Part shown: in pieces, positions 17,681-26,464 of the stretch | Layout: every line of letters begins with the position of its first letter | Position numbering within the stretch: the first letter of the stretch is position 1 | Made by a program: the position numbers and the translations under genes | The notes under the pieces: model-generated | What the model was told of the DNA's origin: nothing | The model's database searches: none | What the model saw: only the letters and a program-made list of their open reading frames with translations | Assembly: GCA_913778505.1 (NCBI GenBank) | Contig: CAJYWD010000002.1 | Span: 1 to 43,508 of the forward strand | DNA from: an uncultured Chryseobacterium sp. | Lineage (GTDB): Bacteria > Bacteroidota > Bacteroidia > Flavobacteriales > Weeksellaceae | Length of the DNA: 43,508 bases | Direction of reading: 5' to 3'

Positions 17681-19711
17681 ATGATAAAATTCTATTTCTT
17701 ATCTTCACTTATAACGGCCTCATTGTTATGGTCTCAGCAGAAAGATTCTGTACAACTCATTTCCAAGGTTGAAATTGATTCTTATAAAAAACCTTCAACT
17801 TTCATTTCATCCACCAAGTCAGTAGCTTTAGTATCTAAAAATCTGATGAATCAGTCCACACCGGAAAGGATGCTGGAAGCTGTGAATCAGATTCCTGGCG
17901 CAAGGATGGAGGAACGATCTCCGGGAAGCTACAGGATTTCCCTGCGCGGCAGTACGCTAAGATCGCCGTTTGGTGTTCGGAATGTCAAAGTTTACCTGGA
18001 TGATTTTATTTTGTCTGATGCGTCGGGTAATACTTATTTTAACGTGATTTCTCCCAGGCTGATAGACCGGATGGAAATTTACAAAGGTCCGGAAAGTGGT
18101 GATTACGGTGCAATGACCGGAGGTACGATTCTGCTCAAAACAAGGGATTATGAAACATCTTCTATGGGAATTTCGGTTGGGAGCTACGGCACATTTGACC
18201 AGAATTTGATTTTAACTAAAAGATCAGGAAGGCATTTTCTAGAACTCTTTCAAAATTACTATCAGACCGATTCGTACCGTGAACAATCCAGGATGAATCG
18301 AACACAAATTTTCATCAAGGATCATTATAACTATTCGGAAAAGGCAGTTCTGAAAACGATATTGATGTATTCTGATCTGGATTACCAAACACCAGGCGGC
18401 CTGACTCTGGAACAGATGAAGATGAACCCCAGACAGGCGCGTGCGAAAACCGCGACAACGCCAGGTACAAAAGAGCAGCAGGCCGGAATCCGGAACAAAA
18501 TGCTTTTGGCAGGCATTTCTAATGATTTTAAAATAGATAAAAATTTATCTCACTTTATATTGTTTCAAGGCGCTTACGTCGATTTTGAAAATCCATTTAT
18601 CACCAATTATGAACATCGGTATGAGAATAATCTGGCGATGAGAACGCATATCAGCTATGAGAAGAATTGGGAAGGGATATCTTTCGCTTACAGACTAGGA
18701 TTTGAAGGCGGACGAAATCAGATAATCATCCGTAACTTTGATAATAACCGTGGAAGCGAAGGCAATCCCCAAAATTTTGACCAACTTAAAAATACATCCG
18801 GTTTCTACTTTCTATCTCAAAGATTGAACGTTGGAAAACAACTGTTTACAGATATTTCCATCAGTCTTAATTCTAATGATTATACTTGGCGAAGGTCATT
18901 TCCTAATATTGAAAATGGTAAAAAGGCTTTTGGAAATCAATGGCTTCCGAGTTTTGGTGTGAGCTATATTTTATCCGAAGGATTTTCAGTGCGTGGAAAA
19001 TTAGGAAAAGGAAATTCTGCGCCGACTAATGAAGAGGTCAGATCTTCTGATCAGCAATTCAATTCACAATTACAGCCGGAATATGGCTGGAACAAGGAAT
19101 TGGGTCTGAGAAAACAATTCGGGAAATCTGTTTTTCTGGAAGCAGGATACTTCGATTTCAGAATGAAAGATGCCATTATCAGAAGACAAAATGATGCAGG
19201 TCAGGAATATTTTGTCAATGCCGGAGAGACAGTTCAGAAAGGTCTGGAAGTACTCCTTGAAACCGAATATTTTGATCTCAAAAATCAATTTCTTAATCAG
19301 TTGAGATTCCGGATTTCTGGAAGTTTCTACGATTTCAAATTCCAAAATTACCGGCAAAACAATAGCGACTTTTCCGGCAATCAATTAACGGGTGTTCCCA
19401 AAACTACAGTCAGTTCACTGATCAGCCTCATGTTCTTCAGGATTCTGACTTTAGATTATGCACACGTTTACACGGGAAAACTACCATTGAACGATGCCAA
19501 TTCGGTATGGGCAGATCCGTCGCTGGTCGGGAATGCGCAATTCAGATTGCCGTTGGTTTTGGACAATACCAAAATCAGACTGAACCTCCAGATCCAAAAT
19601 TTATACAACACGGAGTATGTTTCAGGATTTGATACAAATGCTTTTGGCAACCGCTTTTACAATCCGGCTGCCGGAAGGAATTTTATTTTTGGAGTAGAAG
19701 CCGTCTTTTAA
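17681..19711 (+). CDS. TonB-dependent receptor
   Basis: This 676-residue outer-membrane active transporter has a Sec signal (about residues 1-19, ending L-L-W-S-Q), a plug domain (about 45-165) with typical pieces MLEAVNQIPGARMEERSPGS, RISLRGSTLRSPFG and MEIYKGPESGDYG followed by GGTILLKTR, and then a 22-strand-type barrel ending in V-E-A-V-F with the terminal Phe. There is no N-terminal carboxypeptidase-D-like extension, so it is not a typical SusC-type receptor; size and layout suit siderophore, cofactor or metal-complex uptake. The substrate cannot be read from sequence. Its stop overlaps the stop of the convergent HD-domain gene by four bases (19708-19711). No clear promoter box was found in the 115-base upstream gap. 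Confidence 0.88.
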   Translation: MIKFYFLSSLITASLLWSQQKDSVQLISKVEIDSYKKPSTFISSTKSVALVSKNLMNQSTPERMLEAVNQIPGARMEERSPGSYRISLRGSTLRSPFGVRNVKVYLDDFILSDASGNTYFNVISPRLIDRMEIYKGPESGDYGAMTGGTILLKTRDYETSSMGISVGSYGTFDQNLILTKRSGRHFLELFQNYYQTDSYREQSRMNRTQIFIKDHYNYSEKAVLKTILMYSDLDYQTPGGLTLEQMKMNPRQARAKTATTPGTKEQQAGIRNKMLLAGISNDFKIDKNLSHFILFQGAYVDFENPFITNYEHRYENNLAMRTHISYEKNWEGISFAYRLGFEGGRNQIIIRNFDNNRGSEGNPQNFDQLKNTSGFYFLSQRLNVGKQLFTDISISLNSNDYTWRRSFPNIENGKKAFGNQWLPSFGVSYILSEGFSVRGKLGKGNSAPTNEEVRSSDQQFNSQLQPEYGWNKELGLRKQFGKSVFLEAGYFDFRMKDAIIRRQNDAGQEYFVNAGETVQKGLEVLLETEYFDLKNQFLNQLRFRISGSFYDFKFQNYRQNNSDFSGNQLTGVPKTTVSSLISLMFFRILTLDYAHVYTGKLPLNDANSVWADPSLVGNAQFRLPLVLDNTKIRLNLQIQNLYNTEYVSGFDTNAFGNRFYNPAAGRNFIFGVEAVF

Positions 19712-20910
19712 ACCATCACATTGCGGAATGCCACCACAAATGCCACTACGGAAGCGATGATACCAACCGTAAAAACCGTGTAGGTAAGCCTCAGTAATTT
19801 ATATTTTCTGTTGAGAACCACGCCCAGATAATAGAGATCCTTGATCATCGTATCGTAGAGATACTGGCGGTCATTCATCATTTCCTTCATCGCCCACAGG
19901 TATTCAGCCATCGGCATTTTGTAGAAATTTCCGAAGAAAAGAAGATTGACTTTCTTCTCTTCAATTTCTTTTCTTGTAAAAGTCCCGCTGGACACCTTCG
20001 GCCTTGTGGACATGATCGCAAGAATGATACAGATCACACTGAAAATCACCATTACGAAGGTGGGAATAATGAGGTGCGCGTTGCTTGGTGCATCCAGTTT
20101 AGGGATTAAAGATGAAAGCGCAATAGAGATGATGATGGCATTCACGGAAAGCAGTATGTTCGCCTTGCTGTCGGCTATCTGGCTCAGTTTTGTGTGATTG
20201 TTCAGCGTCACACGGAACATCGTCTCAATACCACGCTCCGGAGATTCCAGCTTCTCCAGTTTTTTCTTGTTAAGCAGCGCTTTATCACGATCTTCAGCGG
20301 ACTTCCGTTTCTTTTCATCCTTCAGATTCTGGATATGGGACAGGATCTTATCCACGTTTTTCTCCTTTACAGGCTGCCAGTGTTCTTTTGCATACTTGGT
20401 GTAAAACTGATGCTTGGAAAAGAAGACGATATTAAGCTCGGACCATTGCTGCTTGCTGAATTTCTGATTATGCACATCTTTGATTTCCTGCCTTAGATTT
20501 TCACAAATCCTGAAATAATCGTCGGAGCCCAGATGGTAAAGATCAGCATCTTTTATGATTTCCTCCAGATGATTTTTAGGCTTATAAAACTTGTCTGTGG
20601 CAAGAATCAGTTCGCCGATTTTTCCGATTCGATCCTTTGGTAAGCCATTTTTACTGAGAAAATCAGCTGCTATTTTGCGGCTTTCCTCCTCATGATCATC
20701 AGCATTATCCACATGTCCTGCATCATGAAACCAGCCTGCCAGAAGCAGATTTTCAGTATTCTCGGGATCGATGTTTTCCTCTTTTGCCAGGATTTTGATC
20801 TTGTCCACTACCTGGATAGTGTGATCCAGATTATGATAAGAGTAGGCAGAAGGTAATCTGTCCTTCAATAAATTCTTCACATAATCCTCCGAAACCGTCA
20901 AAATATCCAT
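19708..20910 (-). CDS. HD domain fused to Pycsar-effector-like transmembrane domain
   Basis: This 400-residue protein has an HD phosphohydrolase-like domain (about residues 1-200): His26 and His30 in YHNLDHT, His62-Asp63 in GWFHDAGH, and a later Asp in IIKDADLYHLG. A charged, Lys/Glu-rich linker (about 195-220) leads to a C-terminal membrane domain containing the ADSKANILLSVNAIIISI segment (near residue 245), typical of the Pycsar effector (PycTM, DUF5706) family. Hydrophobic stretches occur near 250-270, 277-298 and 372-395. PycTM proteins respond to cyclic pyrimidines in anti-phage defence; an HD domain could bind or hydrolyse a nucleotide. No nucleotide cyclase is encoded in this window, so a defence role here is not shown. 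The ATG at 20910 is preferred because a -7 box (20933-20926) lies just before it and overlaps the longer TTG-start reading. Confidence 0.8.
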   Translation of the reverse strand: MDILTVSEDYVKNLLKDRLPSAYSYHNLDHTIQVVDKIKILAKEENIDPENTENLLLAGWFHDAGHVDNADDHEEESRKIAADFLSKNGLPKDRIGKIGELILATDKFYKPKNHLEEIIKDADLYHLGSDDYFRICENLRQEIKDVHNQKFSKQQWSELNIVFFSKHQFYTKYAKEHWQPVKEKNVDKILSHIQNLKDEKKRKSAEDRDKALLNKKKLEKLESPERGIETMFRVTLNNHTKLSQIADSKANILLSVNAIIISIALSSLIPKLDAPSNAHLIIPTFVMVIFSVICIILAIMSTRPKVSSGTFTRKEIEEKKVNLLFFGNFYKMPMAEYLWAMKEMMNDRQYLYDTMIKDLYYLGVVLNRKYKLLRLTYTVFTVGIIASVVAFVVAFRNVMV

Positions 20911-20925
20911 AGATGCAATTTGAAA

Positions 20926-20933
20926 CAAATTTA
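20926..20933 (-). promoter_or_regulatory. -7 element of the HD-PycTM gene
   Basis: TAAATTTG on the minus strand, an exact TAnnTTTG match 15 bases before the ATG. No TTTG was found at the -33 distance, so only half of the promoter is supported. It rules against a start at 20928. Confidence 0.5.
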
Positions 20934-21034
20934 AGAAAGTATTGACAGCTTATTAATTTTAATTTGTTAAATATTGTTATAGTTTGATTAATTTCGTGGT
21001 GGCAGAAAGTTTTGTGTAGATACGGATAGAAAAA

Positions 21035-21171
21035 AGCCGGACTGGAGGAGATTTGTTTTTTTATGGCAGCTTTTCCGTCCTCCGTTCCCGCTGCCCGCCG
21101 CGGCGGGCGAGCTCCACTCAGGCCAGGCTGCAAGGGGCGGCCTGTAACGGAACGAGGTGAAAAAATCGGCT
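21035..21171. repeat. GC-rich inverted-repeat-ended element
   Basis: This 137-base island begins AGCCG (21035-21039) and ends CGGCT (21167-21171). Inside lie a perfect 16-base palindrome GCCCGCCGCGGCGGGC near 21092-21108 and an inner pair CCTCCGTTCC / GGAACGAGG. Base composition is far from the AT-rich flanks. It lies in the 303-base gap before the metallophosphoesterase gene and shows no ORF with a credible start. It looks like one copy of a small interspersed repeat (REP- or MITE-like); no second copy is present in this window. Confidence 0.5.
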
Positions 21172-21213
21172 AGTTCACAAAACGATCTTGCTCTGCATAT
21201 AATTAAACTGAAT

Positions 21214-24200
21214 ATGAAAAGACGACATCCATTTTTTCTCACTTTGATAGCTGCTGCTTTCGCCATATCCTGCGCAGTTCAGAATGCGGATTATGGCAAA
21301 AATGCCCGCTATTTTGAGAAAAATCCAATGTTGAATGACAGCATTATCCATACGTTTTATCTGGTGGGCGATGCCGGAAATCTGGATCATGAAGAAGCCT
21401 ACAAAAACATCAGCAGCCTGAAAGATTCTCTGAAAAAAGCTGCTTCTAACAGCACATTAATTTTTCTTGGAGATAATATTTATCCGGCGGGAATGCCGAA
21501 AAAAGACGACGAAGGCAGGGTTTTGGCAGAGAAAAAAATGGATAATCAGATTTCATTGTCCCAGGACTTCCGTGGAAAGACCATCTTTATTCCAGGCAAT
21601 CATGACTGGTATAACAATGGCATCAAAGGGCTGAGCCGGGAGGAAGATTACGTGATCGAAAAAACAGGCGATAAATCGACATTCGCACCCAGAAATGGCT
21701 GTCCGATAGAGACACGAAAACTTAATAAAAAACTTACACTTCTCCTGATAGACACCGAATGGGTTCTGGCTAACTGGAATCGAAATCCGGGTATCAATGA
21801 AAAATGTGACATCAAAACGAGAGAAGATTTCTACACGGAGTTTGAAGATCAGCTTAATAAAAATCAGAACAAAACCATCGTGGTGGCTACGCATCACCCC
21901 TTGATTACGCACGGTTCCCACGGCGGTTTCTACTCCTGGGAAAAGCAGATTTTTCCACTGGAAAATAAATTTCCACTGCCCATCCTGGCAACCGGCATTA
22001 ATCTGATGCGCGCTACCGGAGGCATCACGCATCAGGACATCAGCAACCAGAATTATAAAAATATGGCGGACCGGCTGAAAACGCTGATTGGCGGAAGGAA
22101 AAACGTGGTGGTGATCTCTGGTCATGATCACAATCTGCAGTATGTTGAAGAGGGTGATATTCGCCAGATCGTAAGTGGTGCAGGATCCAAGACCGAATCC
22201 GCAAAAGCCGTTGGGAACGATGATTTTTCGTATGGAAAAAACGGCTATGCGACGCTTGCCGTTTCCGATAATGGCAATGCCGAAGTTCGCTATTACAGCC
22301 TGGATCAATCCAACTCGAAATTACTTTTCAGAAAAACGGTGCTTGGGAAAGAGGAGCAGATCGTGAGGGACTTTACCGCCCGGTTTCCGGCTTTTACGGA
22401 AGCTTCAATTTATGACTCCGCAATGACCAGAAAGAGCAAACTCTACGAATTCCTGTGGGGAAAACATTACCGCAAGTATTACTCGAAAAAAATCAATGTC
22501 AGGAATCTGGATCTTGATACACTGTTTGGCGGCGTGAAAGCAGATAGAGCAGGTGGCGGACATCAGACCAAATCCTTGCGTCTGGAAACCAAATCCGGCG
22601 ATCAGTATGTGATCCGTGCACTTAAGAAAAGCGGCGTCAGATTTCTGCAGTCCGTGGCGTTTAAAAATCAATACGTGGAAGATGATTTTCGGGGTAGCTA
22701 TGCCGATAAATTTATACTTGATTTTTATACCACATCGCATCCATATACGCCGCTGGTAATCGGTCCCATGTCCGATAAATTAGGAATCCGGCACACCACA
22801 CCTTTTCTTTACAATGTGCCAAAACAGCCAGTTTTAAAAAATTTCAACGACCAGTTTGGTGATGAGATGTATTATCTGGAAGAACGTCCCACAGAGACCG
22901 AAGAAAATCCGAACAAAGTCATCAGCACCGACGAAGTTATCCTGAATCTGGCCAAGGACGAGAAATATAAAATCGACGAAAAGGCGTGGATCAAGGCACG
23001 TCTCTTCGACATGCTGATCGGCGACTGGGACAGGCATCATGATCAATGGAAATTTGAAGCTCAGAAAGTAAACGGCCAGATTTTGTACAGTCCTATTCCA
23101 AAAGACCGCGATCAGGCTTTTTCTAAGTACGACGGCTTTGTAACAGGCATTATCATGGCATTCCCGGAACTGAAACACATGCAGACTTTTGATTATAAAA
23201 TCTCAAATCTGAAATGGTTCAACCGCGAAGCGTATCCTTTGGATCTGGTTTTCACCAGAAATTCCATGCAGCAGGACTGGACCGACGTTGCAGTCGATAT
23301 TCAAAATAATTTAAGCGAATCTGATATCCGGGAAGCCTTTCAATATCTGCCTAAAGAAATTCAGGATCATACTTCGGAAGATCTCATTCAGAAACTGCTT
23401 GCAAGGAAAGCCGATCTTCCGCAGTATGCTTTACAATATTTCAAAATACTTCAGGAAAAAGTAATGCTTGCCGGCACAGACAAAAAAGATAAGTTCGTTA
23501 TCACAAGACTGCCAAATGATGAAACAGAAGTCAGTATTTACCGTCTCAAAAAATCTGGTGAAGAACTGCAGTCGTCGAAAAAATATTCCGGTACGCTCAC
23601 GAAGGAAATTCTCCTTTATGGTCTGGATGATGATGATGAATATATTGTTCAGGGAACACCAGGATCCAGTATCCGGATCAAACTTCTGGGCGGCCTGGAT
23701 AATGACCGCTATACCATTGCCAACTCAAAAAAAGTAACGATTTACGATTACGAAAGTAAAAAAAATGATTTTACCAATAAAGGCCATGCAAAGCTCCAGC
23801 TGACCGATGATTATGACATTAACCAATATAATTACCGTAATGCCGGATATAATGTTTTTACAACGTTCATGAATTTTGGATTTAATCCCGATGACGAAAT
23901 TGCCGTAGGTGCCAATGCCGTTTACACAGTCACTGATGTGCTGAAAAATCCATTTACGCAGCGTCATCATTTCACAGCCAATTATTTCACAGGCACACAA
24001 GGTTATGAACTGGCTTATCAGGGTGCTTTTCCTTTGTTGGACAGCAATTGGTTCTATGCATTGGACACGCGGGTAACAAGTTCGCACTACATCCGGAATT
24101 TTTTTGGAATCGGTAACGAAACGGTCAACCCAAAGGAACGATTCGGTGAAAATTTCAACAGTGTGCGTGCCAAGGAATTTGCATTTTCACCATCTATTAA

Positions 24201-24891
24201 CTGGAACAAAAATGCTACAACATTTTCGGCCAAACTAAAATATGAAATCCTGAAGGTTGCAAGAACAGCCGGCAGATTTGTGTCTATTCCCGGCGTGGTG
24301 AATGAGGATGTTTTCGATTCCAAACATTTTGGTGGTGCGGACGTCTCCTTCGACTATCAGAATTATGATAACAGAGCCAATCCGAAGCTGGGGATGAAAT
24401 TTGATGCTAGAATGGTTTATAATATGAACCTTCGCCAGACGGCACATAATTACACTTCCCTGGAAACCGGACTCGGATTTTTGCACTATCTTACCAATAA
24501 TCAGAAGTTGGTCTGGTCTTCTTATGCGAAGGCAAAATGGCTTCTGGGAAGCGGTTACGAATTCTATCAGATGGCCACTTTGGGAGGTAACTATGATTTG
24601 CGAGGCTTTCGTTTTAATCGGTTTTATGGTAAAAATTCTTTCTTTCAGACGTCTGATCTGCGTTACGAAATGGGGAAAATCAAAAACTCAGTTCTGCCTT
24701 TAAGCTACGGATTGTTTGGTGGCTTCGACATTGGACGTGTATGGAATCCTGGGGAACATTCGGACAAATGGCATAACTCGTATGGCGGCGGTTTCTGGCT
24801 TAGTGCTGTCAACGCTATTTCTGCGAACGTTTCTTACTTCGGATCTGCCGATGGCGGAAGGTTGGTTTTCGGAATTGGCGGCACTTTTTAA
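21214..24891 (+). CDS. Large metallophosphoesterase lipoprotein with outer-membrane barrel
   Basis: This 1225-residue protein has a lipoprotein signal (MKRRHPFFLTLIAAAFAISC, Cys20). Residues about 45-320 are a calcineurin-like phosphoesterase with all ligand blocks: Asp53 in VGDAGN, Asp87-Asn88 in FLGDNIYP, Asn129-His130-Asp131 in PGNHDWY, His227-His228 in ATHHPL, and His304/His306 in SGHDHN. The middle part (about 430-760) is not a phosphatase; it contains GDWDRHHDQW (603-612) and PKDRDQAF (629-636), reminiscent of the catalytic and metal loops of atypical kinases. The last ~350 residues are alternating beta-strands ending F-G-I-G-G-T-F, an Omp85-like surface-antigen barrel. The ATG at 21214 is used since the signal starts there; a longer GTG reading would run into the repeat element. 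It may act on phosphorylated compounds at the outer membrane; the substrate is unknown. Confidence 0.85.
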   Translation: MKRRHPFFLTLIAAAFAISCAVQNADYGKNARYFEKNPMLNDSIIHTFYLVGDAGNLDHEEAYKNISSLKDSLKKAASNSTLIFLGDNIYPAGMPKKDDEGRVLAEKKMDNQISLSQDFRGKTIFIPGNHDWYNNGIKGLSREEDYVIEKTGDKSTFAPRNGCPIETRKLNKKLTLLLIDTEWVLANWNRNPGINEKCDIKTREDFYTEFEDQLNKNQNKTIVVATHHPLITHGSHGGFYSWEKQIFPLENKFPLPILATGINLMRATGGITHQDISNQNYKNMADRLKTLIGGRKNVVVISGHDHNLQYVEEGDIRQIVSGAGSKTESAKAVGNDDFSYGKNGYATLAVSDNGNAEVRYYSLDQSNSKLLFRKTVLGKEEQIVRDFTARFPAFTEASIYDSAMTRKSKLYEFLWGKHYRKYYSKKINVRNLDLDTLFGGVKADRAGGGHQTKSLRLETKSGDQYVIRALKKSGVRFLQSVAFKNQYVEDDFRGSYADKFILDFYTTSHPYTPLVIGPMSDKLGIRHTTPFLYNVPKQPVLKNFNDQFGDEMYYLEERPTETEENPNKVISTDEVILNLAKDEKYKIDEKAWIKARLFDMLIGDWDRHHDQWKFEAQKVNGQILYSPIPKDRDQAFSKYDGFVTGIIMAFPELKHMQTFDYKISNLKWFNREAYPLDLVFTRNSMQQDWTDVAVDIQNNLSESDIREAFQYLPKEIQDHTSEDLIQKLLARKADLPQYALQYFKILQEKVMLAGTDKKDKFVITRLPNDETEVSIYRLKKSGEELQSSKKYSGTLTKEILLYGLDDDDEYIVQGTPGSSIRIKLLGGLDNDRYTIANSKKVTIYDYESKKNDFTNKGHAKLQLTDDYDINQYNYRNAGYNVFTTFMNFGFNPDDEIAVGANAVYTVTDVLKNPFTQRHHFTANYFTGTQGYELAYQGAFPLLDSNWFYALDTRVTSSHYIRNFFGIGNETVNPKERFGENFNSVRAKEFAFSPSINWNKNATTFSAKLKYEILKVARTAGRFVSIPGVVNEDVFDSKHFGGADVSFDYQNYDNRANPKLGMKFDARMVYNMNLRQTAHNYTSLETGLGFLHYLTNNQKLVWSSYAKAKWLLGSGYEFYQMATLGGNYDLRGFRFNRFYGKNSFFQTSDLRYEMGKIKNSVLPLSYGLFGGFDIGRVWNPGEHSDKWHNSYGGGFWLSAVNAISANVSYFGSADGGRLVFGIGGTF

Positions 24892-24901
24892 GTTTGGATT
24901 G

Positions 24902-25441
24902 ATGATAGAGACAGAGCGGCTTATCTTGAAACCTTACGCACACGATTTTGCCGAGGAATTTTTCGCTAGATTTCAAAATGACAGAGCACATCTTCAGGAC
25001 TACTTTTCGAAAACTCTTAATGTCACCAAAACGCTACGGGAAACTCAAACATATTTCCATAGCAAAATCGAAGATTTTTATAATAATAAAAATTTCTATT
25101 TTGGGATTTTTCTTAAGAATTCAGATGAATTGATAGGTCATATTTCCATCAGAGATATCGATTGGGATGTTCCGAAAGGTGAATTGGCCTATTTTATTTT
25201 CAGCAATTTTTCAGGTCAACGATATGCTTACGAAGCTTTGAGTGCGTTACGGGATTGGTGTATTACTGATAAAGGTTTTAGTCGGATTTTCATGAAGATT
25301 TCGCCGGACAATATCGCCAGTAAAAAAGTGGCAGAATTTTGTAATTTCGAATTTGAAGGTCTTCTCAAAAATGACTATCGAAAAGGTCAGAAATTTCTCA
25401 CGGATATGTTGCTATATGCCTTTACAGCAGAATTAGTTTAA
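24902..25441 (+). CDS. GNAT-family acetyltransferase (RimJ/RimL-like)
   Basis: This 179-residue GCN5-related acetyltransferase starts with the family's usual METERLILKP-like segment (here IETERLILKPY) and carries the acetyl-CoA-binding region around GELAYFIFSNFSGQRYAYEA, then DKGFSRIFMKISPDNIASKK and the C-terminal FEFEGLLKNDYRKG typical of RimJ/RimL-type N-acetyltransferases. The ATG at 24902 is 10 bases after the metallophosphoesterase stop, so co-transcription is likely, but no functional link is evident. The 3' end overlaps the convergent lipoprotein gene by 9 bases. The substrate, a protein N-terminus or a small amine, cannot be told. Confidence 0.88.
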   Translation: MIETERLILKPYAHDFAEEFFARFQNDRAHLQDYFSKTLNVTKTLRETQTYFHSKIEDFYNNKNFYFGIFLKNSDELIGHISIRDIDWDVPKGELAYFIFSNFSGQRYAYEALSALRDWCITDKGFSRIFMKISPDNIASKKVAEFCNFEFEGLLKNDYRKGQKFLTDMLLYAFTAELV

Positions 25442-26293
25442 CTTCAATTGATATAGATTTCCTGTGTGCGTTTTGTTACCTTCATCGGTAATGAGAATCG
25501 TGTTTTCGTCTTTGAAACAAAGTCCTTCTTTCTGCGTGTGATGATTGAGTTCGATGGTGCGCACAGTTCCGGAAAGAAAATTTTCGCCTTTCCAACCGGT
25601 AAAGATCCAGACCTTATCCGAACTTAAAATCGCGACCTGATCATGATTGGGGCTGATGGCTGCGCTCGTCACTGCGCAATGATTGAACTGGCCACAAGTC
25701 ACAAAACTTCCGATTTTTTTGGCCGGCAGTTTCTGCTTCTCATTATTGTCCACTTCGTACAAAACTGTTGTACCGTCAAATTTTGAGCTTCGGTTTTTCG
25801 TGAAGAGATAGAATTTGTTCTGATAGATAAAAAATGATTCCACATCAAAGATTCGATCTTTCTTTTTCGGTGGAAAATCCTTTTGCTCGGGATAATAAAA
25901 CTGAATAACGGAAACCGCTCCCGCATGATCTTTGTCCAGATCCGACGCTTTGATTTTATAGATGGCTAAATTCTGGCGGTCATTATCATTATTACCAAAA
26001 TCACCGATGTAGATATTGCCTTCCTCATCAGAAGTGAGATCTTCCCAGTCATTATTCTCAACATTAGTAATTTTGATCTGTTTTTTGAGGCTTCCCTTGT
26101 CATCAAACCCGAAAAGTATATTGTCATTATGCTGGTCCTCAATCGTCCAGATCAGCGGTGATGCTTTAGAAATCTCGCAGGCAGAAGCCTCTTTCAGTTT
26201 TTTGGGTAGCGGAGCCAAAATGGAAAAATGATCGTTGGTCTGAGAGCAGGACAGCGTAATGCTGAGGAGTGCGAAAAAAGATAATAGTTTCAT
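25433..26293 (-). CDS. Predicted lipoprotein with propeller-like repeats, function unknown
   Basis: This 286-residue protein has a lipoprotein signal (MKLLSFFALLSITLSC, Cys16). The rest is made of repeated beta-strand units of the kind D-E-E-G-N-I-Y-I-G-D-F-G-N-N-D-N, FDVESFFIYQNKFYLFTK, VAILSSDKVWIFTGW and ILITDEGNKTHTGNLYQL, which suggest a beta-propeller. It has no catalytic motif that I recognise. The 3' end overlaps that of the GNAT gene by 9 bases; upstream a strong terminator isolates it from queA, so it has its own promoter, which I could not locate with confidence. Confidence 0.7.
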   Translation of the reverse strand: MKLLSFFALLSITLSCSQTNDHFSILAPLPKKLKEASACEISKASPLIWTIEDQHNDNILFGFDDKGSLKKQIKITNVENNDWEDLTSDEEGNIYIGDFGNNDNDRQNLAIYKIKASDLDKDHAGAVSVIQFYYPEQKDFPPKKKDRIFDVESFFIYQNKFYLFTKNRSSKFDGTTVLYEVDNNEKQKLPAKKIGSFVTCGQFNHCAVTSAAISPNHDQVAILSSDKVWIFTGWKGENFLSGTVRTIELNHHTQKEGLCFKDENTILITDEGNKTHTGNLYQLKLN

Positions 26294-26414
26294 AAAAGAT
26301 AAATCAGGCGTTTGGATGTTACGAAGGTCATTTTCAATGATTTAAATTTAATTAAATTATGGCTGATGGCATCATCTTTTTAAATTAAAATATTGATCGG
26401 CTTCTGCTGAGCAA

Positions 26415-26448
26415 AAAAAATGCACAACTGAAAAGTTGCGCATTTTTT
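26415..26448 (-). terminator. Intrinsic terminator after queA
   Basis: Fifteen-base arms AAAAAATGCACAACT (26415-26429) and AGTTGCGCATTTTTT (26434-26448), one mismatch, with a GAAA tetraloop. On the minus strand it is followed by a T-run and lies 17 bases after the queA stop. Confidence 0.85.
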
Positions 26449-26464
26449 AAATGTTATTTTAATC

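Noticed and set aside
21092-21108. GC palindrome considered as a CRISPR repeat or rho-independent terminator
   Set aside because: There is no repeated spacer pattern and no T-run after it; it is a single palindrome within a larger inverted-ended element.
21553-22308. 251-codon open frame on the minus strand
   Set aside because: It lies wholly inside the metallophosphoesterase gene, whose motifs are complete, and shows no recognisable domain; it is an antisense shadow.
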